A stretch of DNA of 64,000 bases, from contig JAXBDG010000008.1 of NCBI GenBank assembly GCA_036320915.1, positions 1,054,001 through 1,118,000 on the forward strand, given 5' to 3'. Source of the DNA: Linnemannia elongata (Eukaryota > Mortierellomycota > Mortierellomycetes > Mortierellales > Mortierellaceae). The notes under the pieces are model-generated. The model was not told the origin of the DNA. It saw only the letters and a list, made by a program, of their open reading frames with translations, and ran no database searches. Positions 22,822 through 35,977 of the stretch are shown one piece after another (position 1 is the stretch's first letter; each line of letters opens with the position of its first letter). The position numbers were made by a program, and so were the translations under genes.

Positions 22822-23796
22822 TTACATGGGAGCGTAAGCAGGGTATTGCTGCTGCTGTTGATGCATGTAAGGCTGGGGAAGGATCATCGATGGTGCAGTA
22901 GAGGAAGAGTAACCCGAGCTAGATGGGGAGGCTGACCGGCTGTAGGACTCGTACTGGGAAGGAGCAGAGTACTGGGAGTAGTACTGGGGCTGCTGTTGAT
23001 GATGGTTGTACTGCTGGGACTGAGACTGGTAGTTGTATGGGCTTGCGGACTGGTGGTTGGCAAAGAGCGAGGGTAACTGGGGTGCAGGGGTAGAATGGAC
23101 AGTCATGGTGGGGGGCGAGACTGAAGAAGGGTGGTACTGGTGCGAGTCTGGGCTTGAAGGCGAGAGTGGAGGCGACTGGAGCTGCTGCTGGTGGTGATAG
23201 TAAGAGGCCATGGGAGGGACTTGGCTAGCGTATGCCTTGGGAGAAGAGGCGGGGGTGGAGTATTGGCTGGTGGGAGCCAGGGCAGGCAACTGAACCTGCT
23301 GTTGCTGCTGCTGTTCTTGCTTCAGCTGCTTCTTGGAGTAGGAAGTCTGGGAGATAGGCGAGGAGGAGCGGGAAGCGTTGGGGGAAATGACGGCGAGGGA
23401 TGCGGCGCAGGGAGGGGTGGTGGTCTCAAGACCGGCGCAGGATCGAAGGCGACGGATCTCGGTGATGGCGTTGCGGAGGGTAGTGATCGAGTTTGACTTG
23501 ACGGGGGCCTTCTTTTCCGTGCCGTCTGCGTTAAGATGCTGTTCCTGCTGCTGTTGTTGTTGTGCAGCAGCGACTTCAGCGGCGGATTCGCGAACGAGGT
23601 TAGCAAGCTCGGCAAGGAGCTGGTTCATAGTGTCACGACGCTGGCGCTCGTCGAGGATGTGGGTTGCACGACGCTTCTCGAGGGCGGTGAGACGAGAGAT
23701 CGAGTCAACGTTTTTGCGGTTGAGGACGTTGACGCCGTGAAGGCGGAAGACGTTCTTGGAGGGTGGTGCTGTTGGGGTGGCGGTTGTGGCGGTCAT
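22822..23796 (-). CDS. bHLH transcription factor with Gln-rich loop
   Basis: A single-exon frame of 324 residues. The basic region lies at 41-58 (KRRATHILDERQRRDTMN) and carries the His46-Glu50-Arg54 triad that reads E-boxes, predicting CANNTG and probably CACGTG binding. Helix 1 (about 55-69) is separated from helix 2 (about 100-118, KSNSITTLRNAITEIRRL) by a long loop containing a run of glutamines. The C-terminal ~200 residues are Gln/Ser/Pro/Tyr-rich with a poly-Gln tract near the end, as in fungal activation domains. Its 5' flank is GA-rich on the plus strand. It ends 245 bp from the FANCI stop, tail to tail. Confidence 0.88.
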   Translation of the reverse strand: MTATTATPTAPPSKNVFRLHGVNVLNRKNVDSISRLTALEKRRATHILDERQRRDTMNQLLAELANLVRESAAEVAAAQQQQQQEQHLNADGTEKKAPVKSNSITTLRNAITEIRRLRSCAGLETTTPPCAASLAVISPNASRSSSPISQTSYSKKQLKQEQQQQQQVQLPALAPTSQYSTPASSPKAYASQVPPMASYYHHQQQLQSPPLSPSSPDSHQYHPSSVSPPTMTVHSTPAPQLPSLFANHQSASPYNYQSQSQQYNHHQQQPQYYSQYSAPSQYESYSRSASPSSSGYSSSTAPSMILPQPYMHQQQQQYPAYAPM

Positions 23797-26700
23797 TGAG
23801 AATGTCGTTTGTCGTTAAGTAAGAGTAGGTGAGTGAGTGAGTGAGTGTGGATGAGTGAAGGATGAGTGAATGAGGAAAGGAGTGTGAGTCAAAAAGAGAG
23901 AAAGTGAGGTGGAGTGTAGGTGTAGAAGAAGTTCGAAGATTTTTAGGGCGTGAGGAGTTGAAGGGCACGGGAAGAAGGGGGGGGATGGTCTTTATTTATA
24001 TGATAGGGAGGAGTGTTGAGGTGGGGTGGGTGAGTGGATCAAAAGGACGAGAAAGAATTTTTCAAGTGGGAGGTGGAGGAGGACGAGGAGGAGGGGAGAG
24101 AAAGAAGACTCAGACAAGGGACAAGAAGAGGGAGAGATTTCATTGGACAAGGGTAACGAATGAATAGGTATACAATAACTGATGACAAGAGAGAGGAACT
24201 GATAAAAAAAACAAGTGAGACAAAAATAACACCTGGACTGCAAGACCAAACCTTATTCGGCCGAACACCAACTGAATCGAATAGAATACTGATATCAGGA
24301 CAGAGTTATATTCTTGCCGACTAAAATAACCTTTCTGTTGATTTTTTGTTTATTTCTTCTGTTCTCCCTCACGCACACACACACAAGAAAATCAACAGAC
24401 CGACAAAAGAGAGACAACAAAGGACAGACGACTGGCACACGTTCCTTTCATTCATTTCGTCGTTCCTTTTTTTCTCTTTTCTTTGTTTTCTTTATTTCTT
24501 TCTTTCTTTCTTTCTGTTTAGTCTCTCTTGCATTGTTATTGTTTACTCCACAAACAAAAAGAGAATCCCAAGATCAATATTCAATCTTCTTTTCATTGTA
24601 TTGGGACCCGCATTCCTCGTTCGCTCTTTCATATGGTCTAGGTAGATAAATATTTTATCTCTTCAAACGTCCATGTACTCTCAACTGGATACCCCCACTA
24701 TCCAACCACTCATCCATTCGCTCTCTTCCTCGACTCCTTACCCCCAACCACTCAGCAAGAAGAGTTTTTCTTTATCAACCTGATATCTCCTCCATCAATA
24801 AAACCCTGTCTTTTGCCATCTGTCCACTCGTCTTGACAAAACCGGACCAGGGGGTGCACAAATGGACAGGGGACAGAGGTACAGGGAAGGACAGGTAAGA
24901 CAAGAAGACTTAGCAGCAGTAGTACTATAGTGACCCAATCCAACCGATCTAACAAACCAAACCAAACCAACCCATGGATCGGTTTTTGTTTCTTGCCTCC
25001 TGTCTTTCGCCTTTTTTTTGCCTTTGACTCCTCACTTTTTTCTCCCCAGACTCCGACAGTCGTTCACTCAGAGATAAGATGTTGTGGCATGAGGAGGATG
25101 GAGCAAGGACGGTGATGATGATGATGATGGATAGGAAAAACAAAACAAAATGGAAGTCAAGAGGTTATTGAGAATCAGGGCAGGGCACGCAATAATAATA
25201 ATTCAAAACTTCGACTCCATTTCTCTAGCCTCTTTTCCCCTTACTCGTCTTCTCTTTTGTTACGAGTTTAAGATTTGATAGACGGCTTGTTGACTCGTCT
25301 ACAGTGAGATATTCCATGCGAAAAGATGGTGGGGGGGTGTGTGGAAGGACAATTGAAAGTCTCTTTCTCATCTCTCGTTCATGTTCATATTCCCAAACAA
25401 AATATCATTATAGTAACGACTGACCCGGACTTTCGAGAAAAAAAGACAAGGTTATCTCAACTCTTTTTTTCATCTCTCAATCCCACCTCATCCTTCTTCC
25501 TTGCTCGTTTGCTCCTCGCTAATTCTGCTCATCCTTAGTCTCTTTTCCTTGATTATTTACTGAATATTGACCCTGCCAGGATGTTGCTCTAGGATCAATT
25601 GAGTGTGTGTGAAAGAGATAGTGTGTGTATGTTCTCATTATGAGCCATCTTTTGTTGTTGTGTTGTTGTTTGTTTTCTTTTTTTCATGACAAGACCCCGC
25701 ATAATCTCTCAACAACGCCCTGTCCTCTTGGGCTCGCTGTAAAGACTTGCATTATCTTTTCCCTATCCCTTCCTCCCTGCTTTTTTCTTTTGTTGTTGGT
25801 TGGTGGGTGGATGAGTTGATTGACTATCTCCTGGCCTTCCTCTCCTTTTTTCACCTGTCATTTTCTTTTCTTGATCATTCCGGAAGAGACTGTAGGGTTT
25901 TTTTTGCGGGAGGGCCATAAACGCTCGGACTTGTTTACAGATTTGTTTTTTTCCTACCCAAAGCAACAAACAGGAGAAGAAGAGGTAACAGAAGGAACGG
26001 ATGCGCCTAAGCGTACTTCTCATCACATACAAGCGAGTCCCTTGGTCCTCGGTTCACGATGCAAAGAGATCAACGGTCAGAAATTGATTGTCATACCAAG
26101 GGAAATAAATAGACCTTGGATGGTGAGGAGATGCTGACACTGTACCTGTAGAAGTACTTTCTTTCCCCTTGATTGTTGCCAAAGTTGTTGTGGGAGTTTG
26201 TGAACAGGCAAACCACAAGAACAACAACAGCACAACAACACAAACCAAAACAGATCAAAGGAAAGGTCGCGAACAAAGCGCGTCCAATCTCGTTCGATTT
26301 TTTTTTCTTTCGTACAATCTCGACCTGATCTAAGGTACTTCCTTGGCCGTTTTTTTTTCTTTCTGTTTGTTTTCCTTCGATATTGTGCATATGTAGACTT
26401 TGCTTTGTTTATGCAGGTTTCCGTTTCATCGGCCAGACCCTCACTCTGTCGTCCTTTCAATCCCTCCTCTCATCTCTTTCATTTTTGTTTTGTTTATTTG
26501 TTTATTTGTTTATTTGCTGATTCTTCTGTCTGCTGCATTCCTTCCAATATTTTCCCTCGGCTGAATGAATTAGATGTATCTGCTCCTTCCTTGCTTTCTG
26601 TGTTGTTGCCCTGTGTGTACGTATGTGGGGAACAGCCCAAAGGACTATTACCCATCAAAAGCGAGATCTCTTGTTTTGTTTGGAGTTTTTCGTTTGACCT

Positions 26701-29246
26701 GAAGTCATACAATGACACGACTGACCAAGACCATGAGGCAGGGGCACTATTCCTTTTTAGAAGCTTATCTCGCGATGTTGAATGAAGCAATTGAAGTAAT
26801 CCCTCTGAGCCTCTAAAAAGAGTGAGATTATTTCTGAGAGTCGGATGAGAGAAAGCAGAGATATGAAAAATAGATGCGAATGCAAAAAGGCAAAGCAGGG
26901 GTGAATTGACGAAGAGAGAAAAAAACACGACGAGGGGCGGCTCACAATTTGTTGATTCGCATATTTTTTCTTTTTCGTCCTTCGGCTGGTGCGGAAATGG
27001 GAATTGGACGCGCAAGTGAGAGTCCTCGATGGTCCCTGTTATCGAGATCATCATCGCAACCGGCATGGACCTGTTATAACAACAAGGGAGAAGCAATGCA
27101 AGGGTTTGTGGCCGTGTAGAGCATAAGCATCTCACCCAACATCCAAATAGGAAGGGATAGTATGAGTTTAAAAATAAAACAACAACAAGAGGAGCTACCC
27201 GCTCTCAAGAAAGATAGAAGGTGGAGTACAATCGTTTATCGCATTATCCTTTGCATGAAAGAACATCTTTTGTTTTTGTTTTTTGTATTGTCTTTTTTCC
27301 TCTTACACTTGTTCTATTTCGCTTTGTGGCCTCACACCCTATGTATGATGCCTTGTCTTTTCTATTGTGCTCTCCAACAAAATAACAACAACACGAGCCT
27401 TTTTACTTTCTCGTTCTCCCTTTTGTTGCCTGGGGAAAAGCAAGAAATCAGAGGCTGAGAGCACTTTTTTTTTTTCTTTCTCTGTCCCTTTTTGACATTT
27501 GTGATTACTTTTTTTTCCCCATGTGGGACAAAACCCTGATTGGACGATGAAATCCTTCATCATCAGTTCATATCTGACCAGGCATCAGAGGAACTACAAG
27601 TTCTCGAATCCTTTTCGTCCACACACCACACCCTCTTATTATTATTATTTTCTCGCTGAATAACGACACCCAGCAAAAAGAAAATAAACAATATATCTCC
27701 TTTTGTTAATTTTTTTGTTCGTGGGGGTGGGGTAGGGGTAGGAAAAGGTAGGGGTCGGAAAATAAGAGTTGTTGATGTTTAATTGGGTCCATTTCGCATA
27801 TATTTTTTTTCTTGTCGTCGTCGTTGACTTCGCGCTGATTGCAAATGGAAATCCGATGGGTCATCGTCATCTCTCTTCCCTCCCTCATAGCACATAGCAC
27901 GAGGGCTTTCACGCAACCCCTCAATTCCCTTCCCTTCTGTCTGTCTCTCCCCTCTCCTCCGAGATCATTTTTCTTTTTCCATGGACTCGAAATCATAAAA
28001 GAGTAATTTACACCTCCGCTCGTCCTGTCATTGTTGTTGTCGTTATCAGCAAGCAAAGTACCTTATGCACATAATAAAGGATGCTGCAGTTGCAGGTGAG
28101 CTAGACTATATGACCTGAATTGCCTGTGATAGATTGTTAATCGATCAAAAAAGTCAAATTGCCTAGAAAGAACCTATGCTTCTCTGGACGTTATGCGTCA
28201 GCGCAGCGCGGGGAAAGAATGGTAAAAATGGTTCTCTTGAGAACAAAGTGAGTGTGTGTGGTCTAGGTGTCCTTTTCTTTCCTTGCTTGTTCGTTCTCAC
28301 TCGAGTGAGCACAAGACATGAGATGATTTGGATTTTTGCTTTGTTTGTGGTAACGTCTTGTTTTCTCCCACGCATCCCTCTTCACTTTGTGTATCACACT
28401 GCAAGGAGCTTGCTTTCAGGATACAGGTTTGGGTCTATGGCAAAAATAATCTAACACAATGTTTGAGAACGCAGCAACAATAGGAAGCAGAGCACTATCC
28501 TGTCTCTTCAGCTCATCAGGAACGAGGTACATTTCGTCAGCAACATACGCCCATCGATGACAACTATCAAGCTCTTTTCTGCTGATACCATTTTCAATCT
28601 CACACTGTGCAGAGTGTTAATAGCAGATCCAACACTCCCTCTCTCCTTGATTTCTTTTTCTTCTAAACAGAAAACAGAGATATCATGATATCACATTCCA
28701 GCCACAGATAACGTCTTGAACCTACTCTAAACTGAACTTGGCGATCCGTAGCACACATTTCGAAATAAAAAACCTGCTCATTGACCATTTACAAGGCCAG
28801 CTTATCAGTGAGGACAGCCATGCTGGCGATGGTGCAATAATGCCTTATTTTATTGTACTCTCGTTTGAAAGTGTTGATTTTGCGATTGACTGACCTGACC
28901 CTGGCTCTTGATCCCACGCCCCCACTAGGTCAAATCGAGCAAGTCCATTGGGTGTAAACCTTGCTTGCTGTTGCTTGGCTCTGCTCTCATCAGCCTAAAG
29001 AAAATCCAATCTCCTCCACAAAAATAAAATGGGATAAACATGTGGTGTCTTGGGAGGGGGGGGGGTCGTAGGTAAGGAGGGAGGTACTTTGATTCAGTTG
29101 CTTTTCAACAAAATCAGTACTCTATTCTGGACATTCTAAGAAACGGAAGCCGAAATCCGGTTGCCTTGCCCATGAGGACAGCTCTGATCGACTTTCCCCA
29201 TAGTTTCGATTTCGTAGCACACGGAACACACGACCAAAGAGAGTTT

Positions 29247-29288
29247 CTTTTTTTTTTTTCTTTTTATTTTTTTTTTTTTTTTTTTTTT
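29247..29288. repeat. Poly-T tract
   Basis: A 42-bp run of T interrupted by one C and one A, the longest homopolymer-like tract in the window. Confidence 0.9.
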
Positions 29289-30876
29289 CCGTGTTCTCAT
29301 TTCCTCCCCTTTCGTAGGATTAGAGAACCATCTTCCAACAATAAAAAGAACAAGAGGAGGGAAAAGGACGGAGAGGTAAAATAGTTCACTTTTTTGTGGT
29401 TATCCAACGACCCTGTCCTATCAACAACAACAACAAAGTATCCAGCTCGGCGTCAGAACCTTGGTTGCGCTTTAGTCTTTAGTTGGACAAGAACGATGAG
29501 TGGATTCATCGCCCGTTTCACGTCTTCAAAGTGGACCCAAAGAGAACGAAGCCGTTGACAACCTAAGACCTGGAACTGAGTGATAAACGACTGATGTGAT
29601 GGATCCCACTGATAAAGTCTGGGACACGTTCCTGGGGACCAAGTCATCAGTTATGAATTTTCGGTCTCATCACTGAGAAGGAGGAATGCAATCAATCATT
29701 CTTTACTACAAAGAGCAAGAGACAAAACTTATGGGGTGAGGAAGAGTGAGAAAGAAGTGGGGTTTCGTGGAATGGGGTGTTTGAAAGATGGTGGGTATGT
29801 GTGAGAGATCAAATGGTTTTCCGAAGCTATCCTACCGGAGACAAGGGTATTATCAATCCGAGTACGCCCATGTAACGACCGAGAGATGAGTTTCTTTTTA
29901 CTTTTTCTCTTTCCTCGGATGCAGTCTAATTTGTCTTGTCGTCCGAGGCAAATTCCTTCCTGCGCAAGCATCAGCTATCATCAACGTAACGTCAAGAAAC
30001 AACGCTCACAATCCCGACTAACTCCATGATAGAGCTGACTGTACTGTATTGATCGTAAGACCATGGATAGGAACGATTGACTGATGATGATGGAGTTGAC
30101 GGAAGAAGAGTCATGGAAGAAAGGCGGGAGTTTGAATAGAAGAAAAAAAGTGTGGGAAGCCACCTATCCATCGTCATTGACGATTTGGTTTTGGGCCACA
30201 CGCATCATACAGATACATAGATACACATGCAGGCGCACTTTGTGAACGGTACTCTTGATTTCGTATCTGGTTTTTTTTTTTTTTTTCCACAGGTCATTTC
30301 TGCCTTCCCAACTCTGCCAGTTTGTTTTGTCTGGTCCTCTCTCTTCTTCGTCTTTTTGGTGTTTTTTTTCTCGAAAAGAGATTGGCTCAGATAAAAGACT
30401 CGCCTGTTTTGGTTGTATCCGTGGGCATGAGCCCGGTCTTCCTTTTTTTTCTTATCTTTTTTTCTGGTGGGCGATGCAGGATGTCCATGGACCTTCTTTT
30501 CTTTCGTACGTGGAATTTCAATGCCCGACAGAGACCAAGTTAGCGACGAATATGATTCACAGAACTTTCTTGTCATGCAATTCTTACATGGGTCGGGTGA
30601 ATGTCACCGAACACAGGCACATGTGTGAGTTGCAGGTTTTTTTTTGTTGGTGGCAAATCTGCAAAGATGTGTATATGCACCCTTAAGCAATTTAGCTTAG
30701 TCTTTTCTTTCCAGACATCTAGACATCGACCAGTCGCCAGAAAGAGTCATTCGCTGGTTAGAGGTGATACCTTGACCCAGGTACTTGACCCTCCTTCATC
30801 CATCGCCTCGCATCGCTTGGTCAGCACACGTTGTTTTTTTTTTCATCAGTGAAACTGATGTCTAGGATCCAAATCA

Positions 30877-30909
30877 CTATCGTAGTCGACTATCGTAGTC
30901 GACTATCGA
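30877..30909. repeat. 13-bp tandem repeat with SalI-type palindrome
   Basis: The unit CTATCGTAGTCGA occurs twice in full, followed by a partial third copy. Each unit junction contains the 10-bp palindrome TAGTCGACTA. Confidence 0.8.
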
Positions 30910-32872
30910 GCGAAAGACAAAAATCGATGCTCCTTCCTCCCTAATCTCCGTTGCAGGATTAGGATCAAATTACTACTGCTGCATTGCACATTTCTTCACA
31001 TCCTATTCGTTCTGTTCGTACTTTGGCATCTTTATTTTTCATGCTTTACCTATCCTTTTCATATCACCAGTCATTTCGAAACAAAGAGAACATAGGAAGG
31101 AAAAAAGGGGGCCTGGATCCGACGTGTTGCTGCCCTCAAATGGTATCCATGACCCATCCTCTTCGTGATGACAGAGAACGCGAACATGCATGCGACTGTG
31201 CAATTATCCGCCTTCACCCCACTCTCCATCCTTCATCTTAGGTTTAACAAAACCTTGATCAAGAAAAAAGCAAAAATGAGCATCATACCGTTTTGTTGCT
31301 TATGTTCTATTAGCTGTTCATGAACCTGGCCCCAAATTCCTTCCTGCATTGCACCAATCGTCGATCATTCATCTCACCAGAGGGTGGTGCTATTTTTTGC
31401 AAGGTTGAAATGAAAGCTTGGAGAGGAATATGGTGGGAGAGACACACATAGAAAGAGAGAGAAAGAGGCAGGGGGAAGTCGAGAGCCGGGTTGTGGCTCT
31501 CATGTCACAAACAAATTTGTTTGTATCCATGGCAAACCAAAAAAACGGAGAAAAAAAAAATCAAAGACCGACAAGTCAGAGCAAAGGAAAAATGAAGAGG
31601 GAGGAGAAATTGGTTTATTTGCTACCTGCGGACTTGTTCCTGCCCTGACCATGGTCCTGGCCTTCTATTCCTCAGTCGCATTTCGTTAATGCAACAGGGG
31701 TTCGGTCTAGGGGGGGGGGCTTTCTTCCCCTTTGGTACTTTTATGCTCTATGATATGTCGTTCGCCACGTATTGGTGGTTCATAATAGGGGTCTGTAGAT
31801 ACACTATCATGCAACTATTAAAGTGTTCCATTCATGCAAAATAAAACAAACACCAAGGCATTAAGCAATTTGTAAAGAAGGTTATGGATGACTAGACTCT
31901 CACTTCTCCCTGCCAAGGTGTGAGCGAGAGCAAGGGAGAGAGATGAAAATGGTATCCTTTTTCTTGTACGATTTTTCTTTCTTGATTGTTATCCGTTGAT
32001 GTCCCTTGGTTCGACTCCCACCTCTCCCTGGAGTGAGTGCCTCGAGCTTGAAGGATGAAGGGGAGGACGATGATTCATTTTTGGGATTATAGAACGGGGT
32101 TTTATTTCCATTTCTTCGTCCATTTTTTTTGTTTTTGGCGGTTGTGTGGTGTGCCTGTGTGTGAAATGTTCAAGCCAAGAGTCCAGTTTAGCAAAAGCAG
32201 CAAATCCTAAAGAAAGAAAGGACCCAAAAACTCTCTTTTTGCCTTCATTTTGTACAACCAACCGCAGTTCGATATCATATCGCACCTTATCCGATTTCCT
32301 TGTGGTCAGGCTTGTGTCTCTGTGGGCAAAATAAAATCAAGAATTGAGAAAGGGGCCAGCCTTCATTCCTCCTTCGCTTGCTCCCTCACTTTTTGTTCGT
32401 TGACCCACCCAGTCGCCTCGGCTGACAGTCAAGATGGTGAGGTGAAGGTCTGGGTACTGCTACTCTGCCAACTCACAAACACAAACAAGTAGGAAGAGAT
32501 GAAATGAGATGGGCGATGCAGGAGGATATACAAACGACAATGTACGCGCACACCCCCAAACAAAGAACACTGTTCACGTATCTCTTTCTAACTCTTTGTC
32601 ACGGCGCAAAAAAACAAAGAAAGCAAATTAGTTTCCTTGACTGTTTGGTACCAAAGCGCCATTGTTTTTCTGTTTGTTTGTATTTTTTTCCTTCTCATTC
32701 TTGTTTTGCTGATCAAGTACAGTGAGCAGAAAATTTGTTTTTTTTTTAGGGTGCCTTCTTTTCTTACTTGGACTAAGAGTAAGGAAATATCACGCTGGCT
32801 GTTTGGTGCGTCGTTCTTCGTTTTGTTGTTTGCTCCTCCCTCATTCGGTTTAGCTCCTCCTCTTCACTCTCG

Positions 32873-32876
<4 letters not shown>

Positions 32877-32957
<81 letters not shown>
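32877..32957. repeat. (CT)n microsatellite, about 40 copies
   Basis: Uninterrupted CT dinucleotides for 81 bp. The Leu-Ser and Arg-Glu frames across it are artefacts of the repeat. Confidence 0.97.
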
Positions 32958-32960
<3 letters not shown>

Positions 32961-35900
32961 CTCTCGCTTGCTTTTCGCTCATCTTCCTTTCTCCAAAGCT
33001 CAATTGACCCGATGACCAAGTACGTCCTGTTAGCTGGCATTTGAACACCTAATAACAAACATGCATGAAAGCAAACCCTACATCCAAACTCTAGAAAAGA
33101 AGGGGTGCCTAGACCTCACTACCACTGCCACCATGGAGATCTGACCAACAACACGCAAAAAAGAGGTCCTCTCAACAAACAAACTTACAAAATTGCTCTT
33201 TGGATGATGAGTTGAGTATTTGGTGACCCAGCTCAAGCTCAGCTCTTTTTTTTTTTGGGTCGACCGTTGGAGGAGTTTTTTGTTTGCTCCGTGGTTCAAG
33301 AAATGGGGATCGGAGGATCAATTTCCTTTTGAGTTCTTTCTACTAGTCATCGTAAGAATAGGTGCATGTCAGCGTCTGTGATTTCGACCCGTTAGCTCGT
33401 TTATACAAAAAAGACGGCGTCCCTTTCCTTAATAGGGGACTGTGGGAGAGTTGCCGCCGCCTATCGCCGAATGGTGTATCCATGTTGAAATCGCACCCTC
33501 CATTCCCCGGTCGGAGAATTGAAAAAATACTGGGGCCAGTCCTCACCATTTACATGGACATAGAACGACAACTCAGCGAAACTGATAGGCTTCATTTTCT
33601 GAATGGTGTCCAATCGCTGTAATTTTCAGTGCCATTCGCGACTCTTCACCCGCATTTTTTCTTTGTACCTTTGACAAACAGCGATCAAAATCGATCGCCA
33701 TCGTCACTTATCCTCCCTCGCCGTTTTTTCACCTTGCGCCTCCCTCTTCCTACCTTCATATGTGGACCTTCAATGCCTTCGCTTGCTGTCGTCGTATCCT
33801 TTCATCCACGAGCCCATTCTATTTTGGTTTGCTGTCCTTGCCACTCCTATGTAGCGCTGGTCTTTTTTTTGTTTGCTGACTTTTCCCTCATCCCATATCT
33901 ATATACTCTTCAAGTATCGATCGCCCCTATTCCCTCGGAGTCTCTAGAAGATAACGAAAAAACAAAACGGGAAGGAGTTAAAGTAGTGCTGGCACACACA
34001 AGAATAGATGAATGATGATGATTATGAAAAAAAAAAAATGACAATCGGGGAACGACGGACAGATGATACGATGTGTTTTGCTTGATGTTTGTAAAACATT
34101 GTGTACCTAATAACTGTGTTGTTCCCAGCGGTACATCAAAAAACAACGCGGCAGTTCATTAGACATAATTAGGCGTACTATCTCCTTGCGCCTCCCCTCA
34201 TGGTGTTCATTTTTGTCGCCGCCTTTTTATATGGAGTTGCCCCTGCATTCCTTCTTCATTCTCGTCTTGACCTGTAAGCGAAACTAATGCTACAGGGGGG
34301 GGGGTTTTCACTCAAAATATGGCACTGAGCTGTTTTAGAAAAGAAACAGACCATTGAGTTCAAGAAGGACCAGAAGGACAGGAAGGAAAGGGCGAGAAGG
34401 GGACAGGCCAAGAAGGAAAACTCAAAAAGTCGAGATCCTCGGTCGAAGGGGAATGATTGTACGACATTCTGTGTGGGGTGAGGAAGGACAAAAATCGAGA
34501 GCGATATCCAACAAACACAAACAACACCCTCACACACACACAAAGAGAGCGAGAGAGAGTGCCATAGGCGTCAAACAGAAAAGATCAAAGCAAAGAGAGA
34601 GTGAGAGACCAGCTATTTGACTGTTTATCCTAATCCTCACAAAGCAAGCACCACTTGATATTGCCGTTTGTTTGAGAGATAAAAGAGAGGATTCATAGTC
34701 AAAACTAAATAGGAAAAGAAGGTTGGGGTCACACTCGGTCCAGAGAAACAAATGCCCGAGAAACCATATCGATGAATAATGAGATGGACGAGGGCCATGA
34801 CTGTTGGTTGGTTAACTGAATGGATGGATGCACAAGTGACATGAAAACAAAACAACAAAAATAAACAAATGAACACAAACAAAACAATGAAAACGATGAA
34901 AACAACGGGCAACCGTAACGCCCACGGCATGGCATGGAAAGGAACAACGAGGAAGGACAAAGGAAGCGCATGTTTACTTTGATCAGACAGTCCAGTCTAG
35001 CTTTGTTTGATCGATGGGTCACAATGGTGCTTTCTTCATTCAATGTACCACGAAGAAGTTGAGCGAAGAAATAGGTGATGACGTGCATGGACATCTTCGA
35101 CCTCATATGCATCAATGCAAAACAACAGAACTGCCACTTCTCATCTTGCATTTGACAGTGAGGGTGAGATATGAGAATGTGATTTTTCAGCTTGAGATGG
35201 ATGTACACTTAGCCGGGTGATTTTTTGCTTTGTATTGAACCGCAACAACCGCAACAGCGACAGGGACAGCGAGAGCAACAGGAACAACAACAAAGCAAGC
35301 GAGAGTAATGTATGAAAAGAATGTGTGTTTTTCCTCAATCTTTCTTTTTACTCACACTCTCATTCACTTCGGTGAAAGCCAAATTCTTTTTTCAGTGCCC
35401 AACTCCTCCTTTATGGAATGAGCGGATGTTCATATCTATTCAGTCATTCAGTTGATTAGTCAATTAGTCAATCAAGAGGTGAGTCCAGTCCGTCTAGTCC
35501 CTTTCCTTGAATTCGTTCGGCCAAAGGCTGATAGTGAAAAAAGGGCAAGCGTTGGTGGTTAATTGTAAGGCTAAGAAGGTTTTTTGTTTGCCTTTGTGCC
35601 CCCTTTCCCTCTCTTGCCCTCGAGCGGACTTTTGATGTGATGATGTGCGGATTAAATTAACTCGGTCCTCCTCTTTTTTCCAACGGACGAACAGGCGAAC
35701 AGACGAACATATGAACAGACGAATAGACGGCAGGGCCCTCCTATATAACCTGCGCTGTTTGCTGCCCATCCCTGGATTTTCCTTTTCTTTTCTTCTCTTT
35801 TTTCTTTTCTTCACCTCCAGGTCCCTTTAGCTGCTCCCTCCCCTTTCCATTGTCTACACATACTCTTGTACCTTTATCCTTATTACTACTCATTTCATAC

Positions 35901-35977
35901 ATCTCACTTTCTGTTCCTTTCAACCTCCAACACATTTCACCACCCTCGTTTCTACCTTACAACCTACTTCCTTCAAC

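Larger units (their letters stand above)
23797..35977. other. 12.2-kb region with no supportable gene
   Basis: This is the divergent interval between the bHLH gene (-) and the UNC93-like gene (+). No frame has recognisable domains, credible splice structure or sustained non-repetitive coding character. It holds long T and A runs, TTTC and TTTA/TTTG tandems (about 24495-24520 and 26487-26515), GAT tandems (25115-25130), runs of ten or so G (29057, 31710, 34297) and an 81-bp CT array. A few stretches look less simple (28480-29000, 29440-29650, 33360-33620), and pyrimidine tracts at 24440-24540 and 33620-33900 resemble those before genes here. No tRNA, rRNA or snRNA was recognised. Confidence 0.6.

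Noticed and set aside
32005..32030. T-loop-like GGTTCGACTCC that could mark a tRNA
   Set aside because: The T stem does not pair properly and no anticodon or acceptor stem can be drawn around it.
32864..33058. Arg-Glu repeat frame
   Set aside because: Purely the CT microsatellite read on the minus strand.
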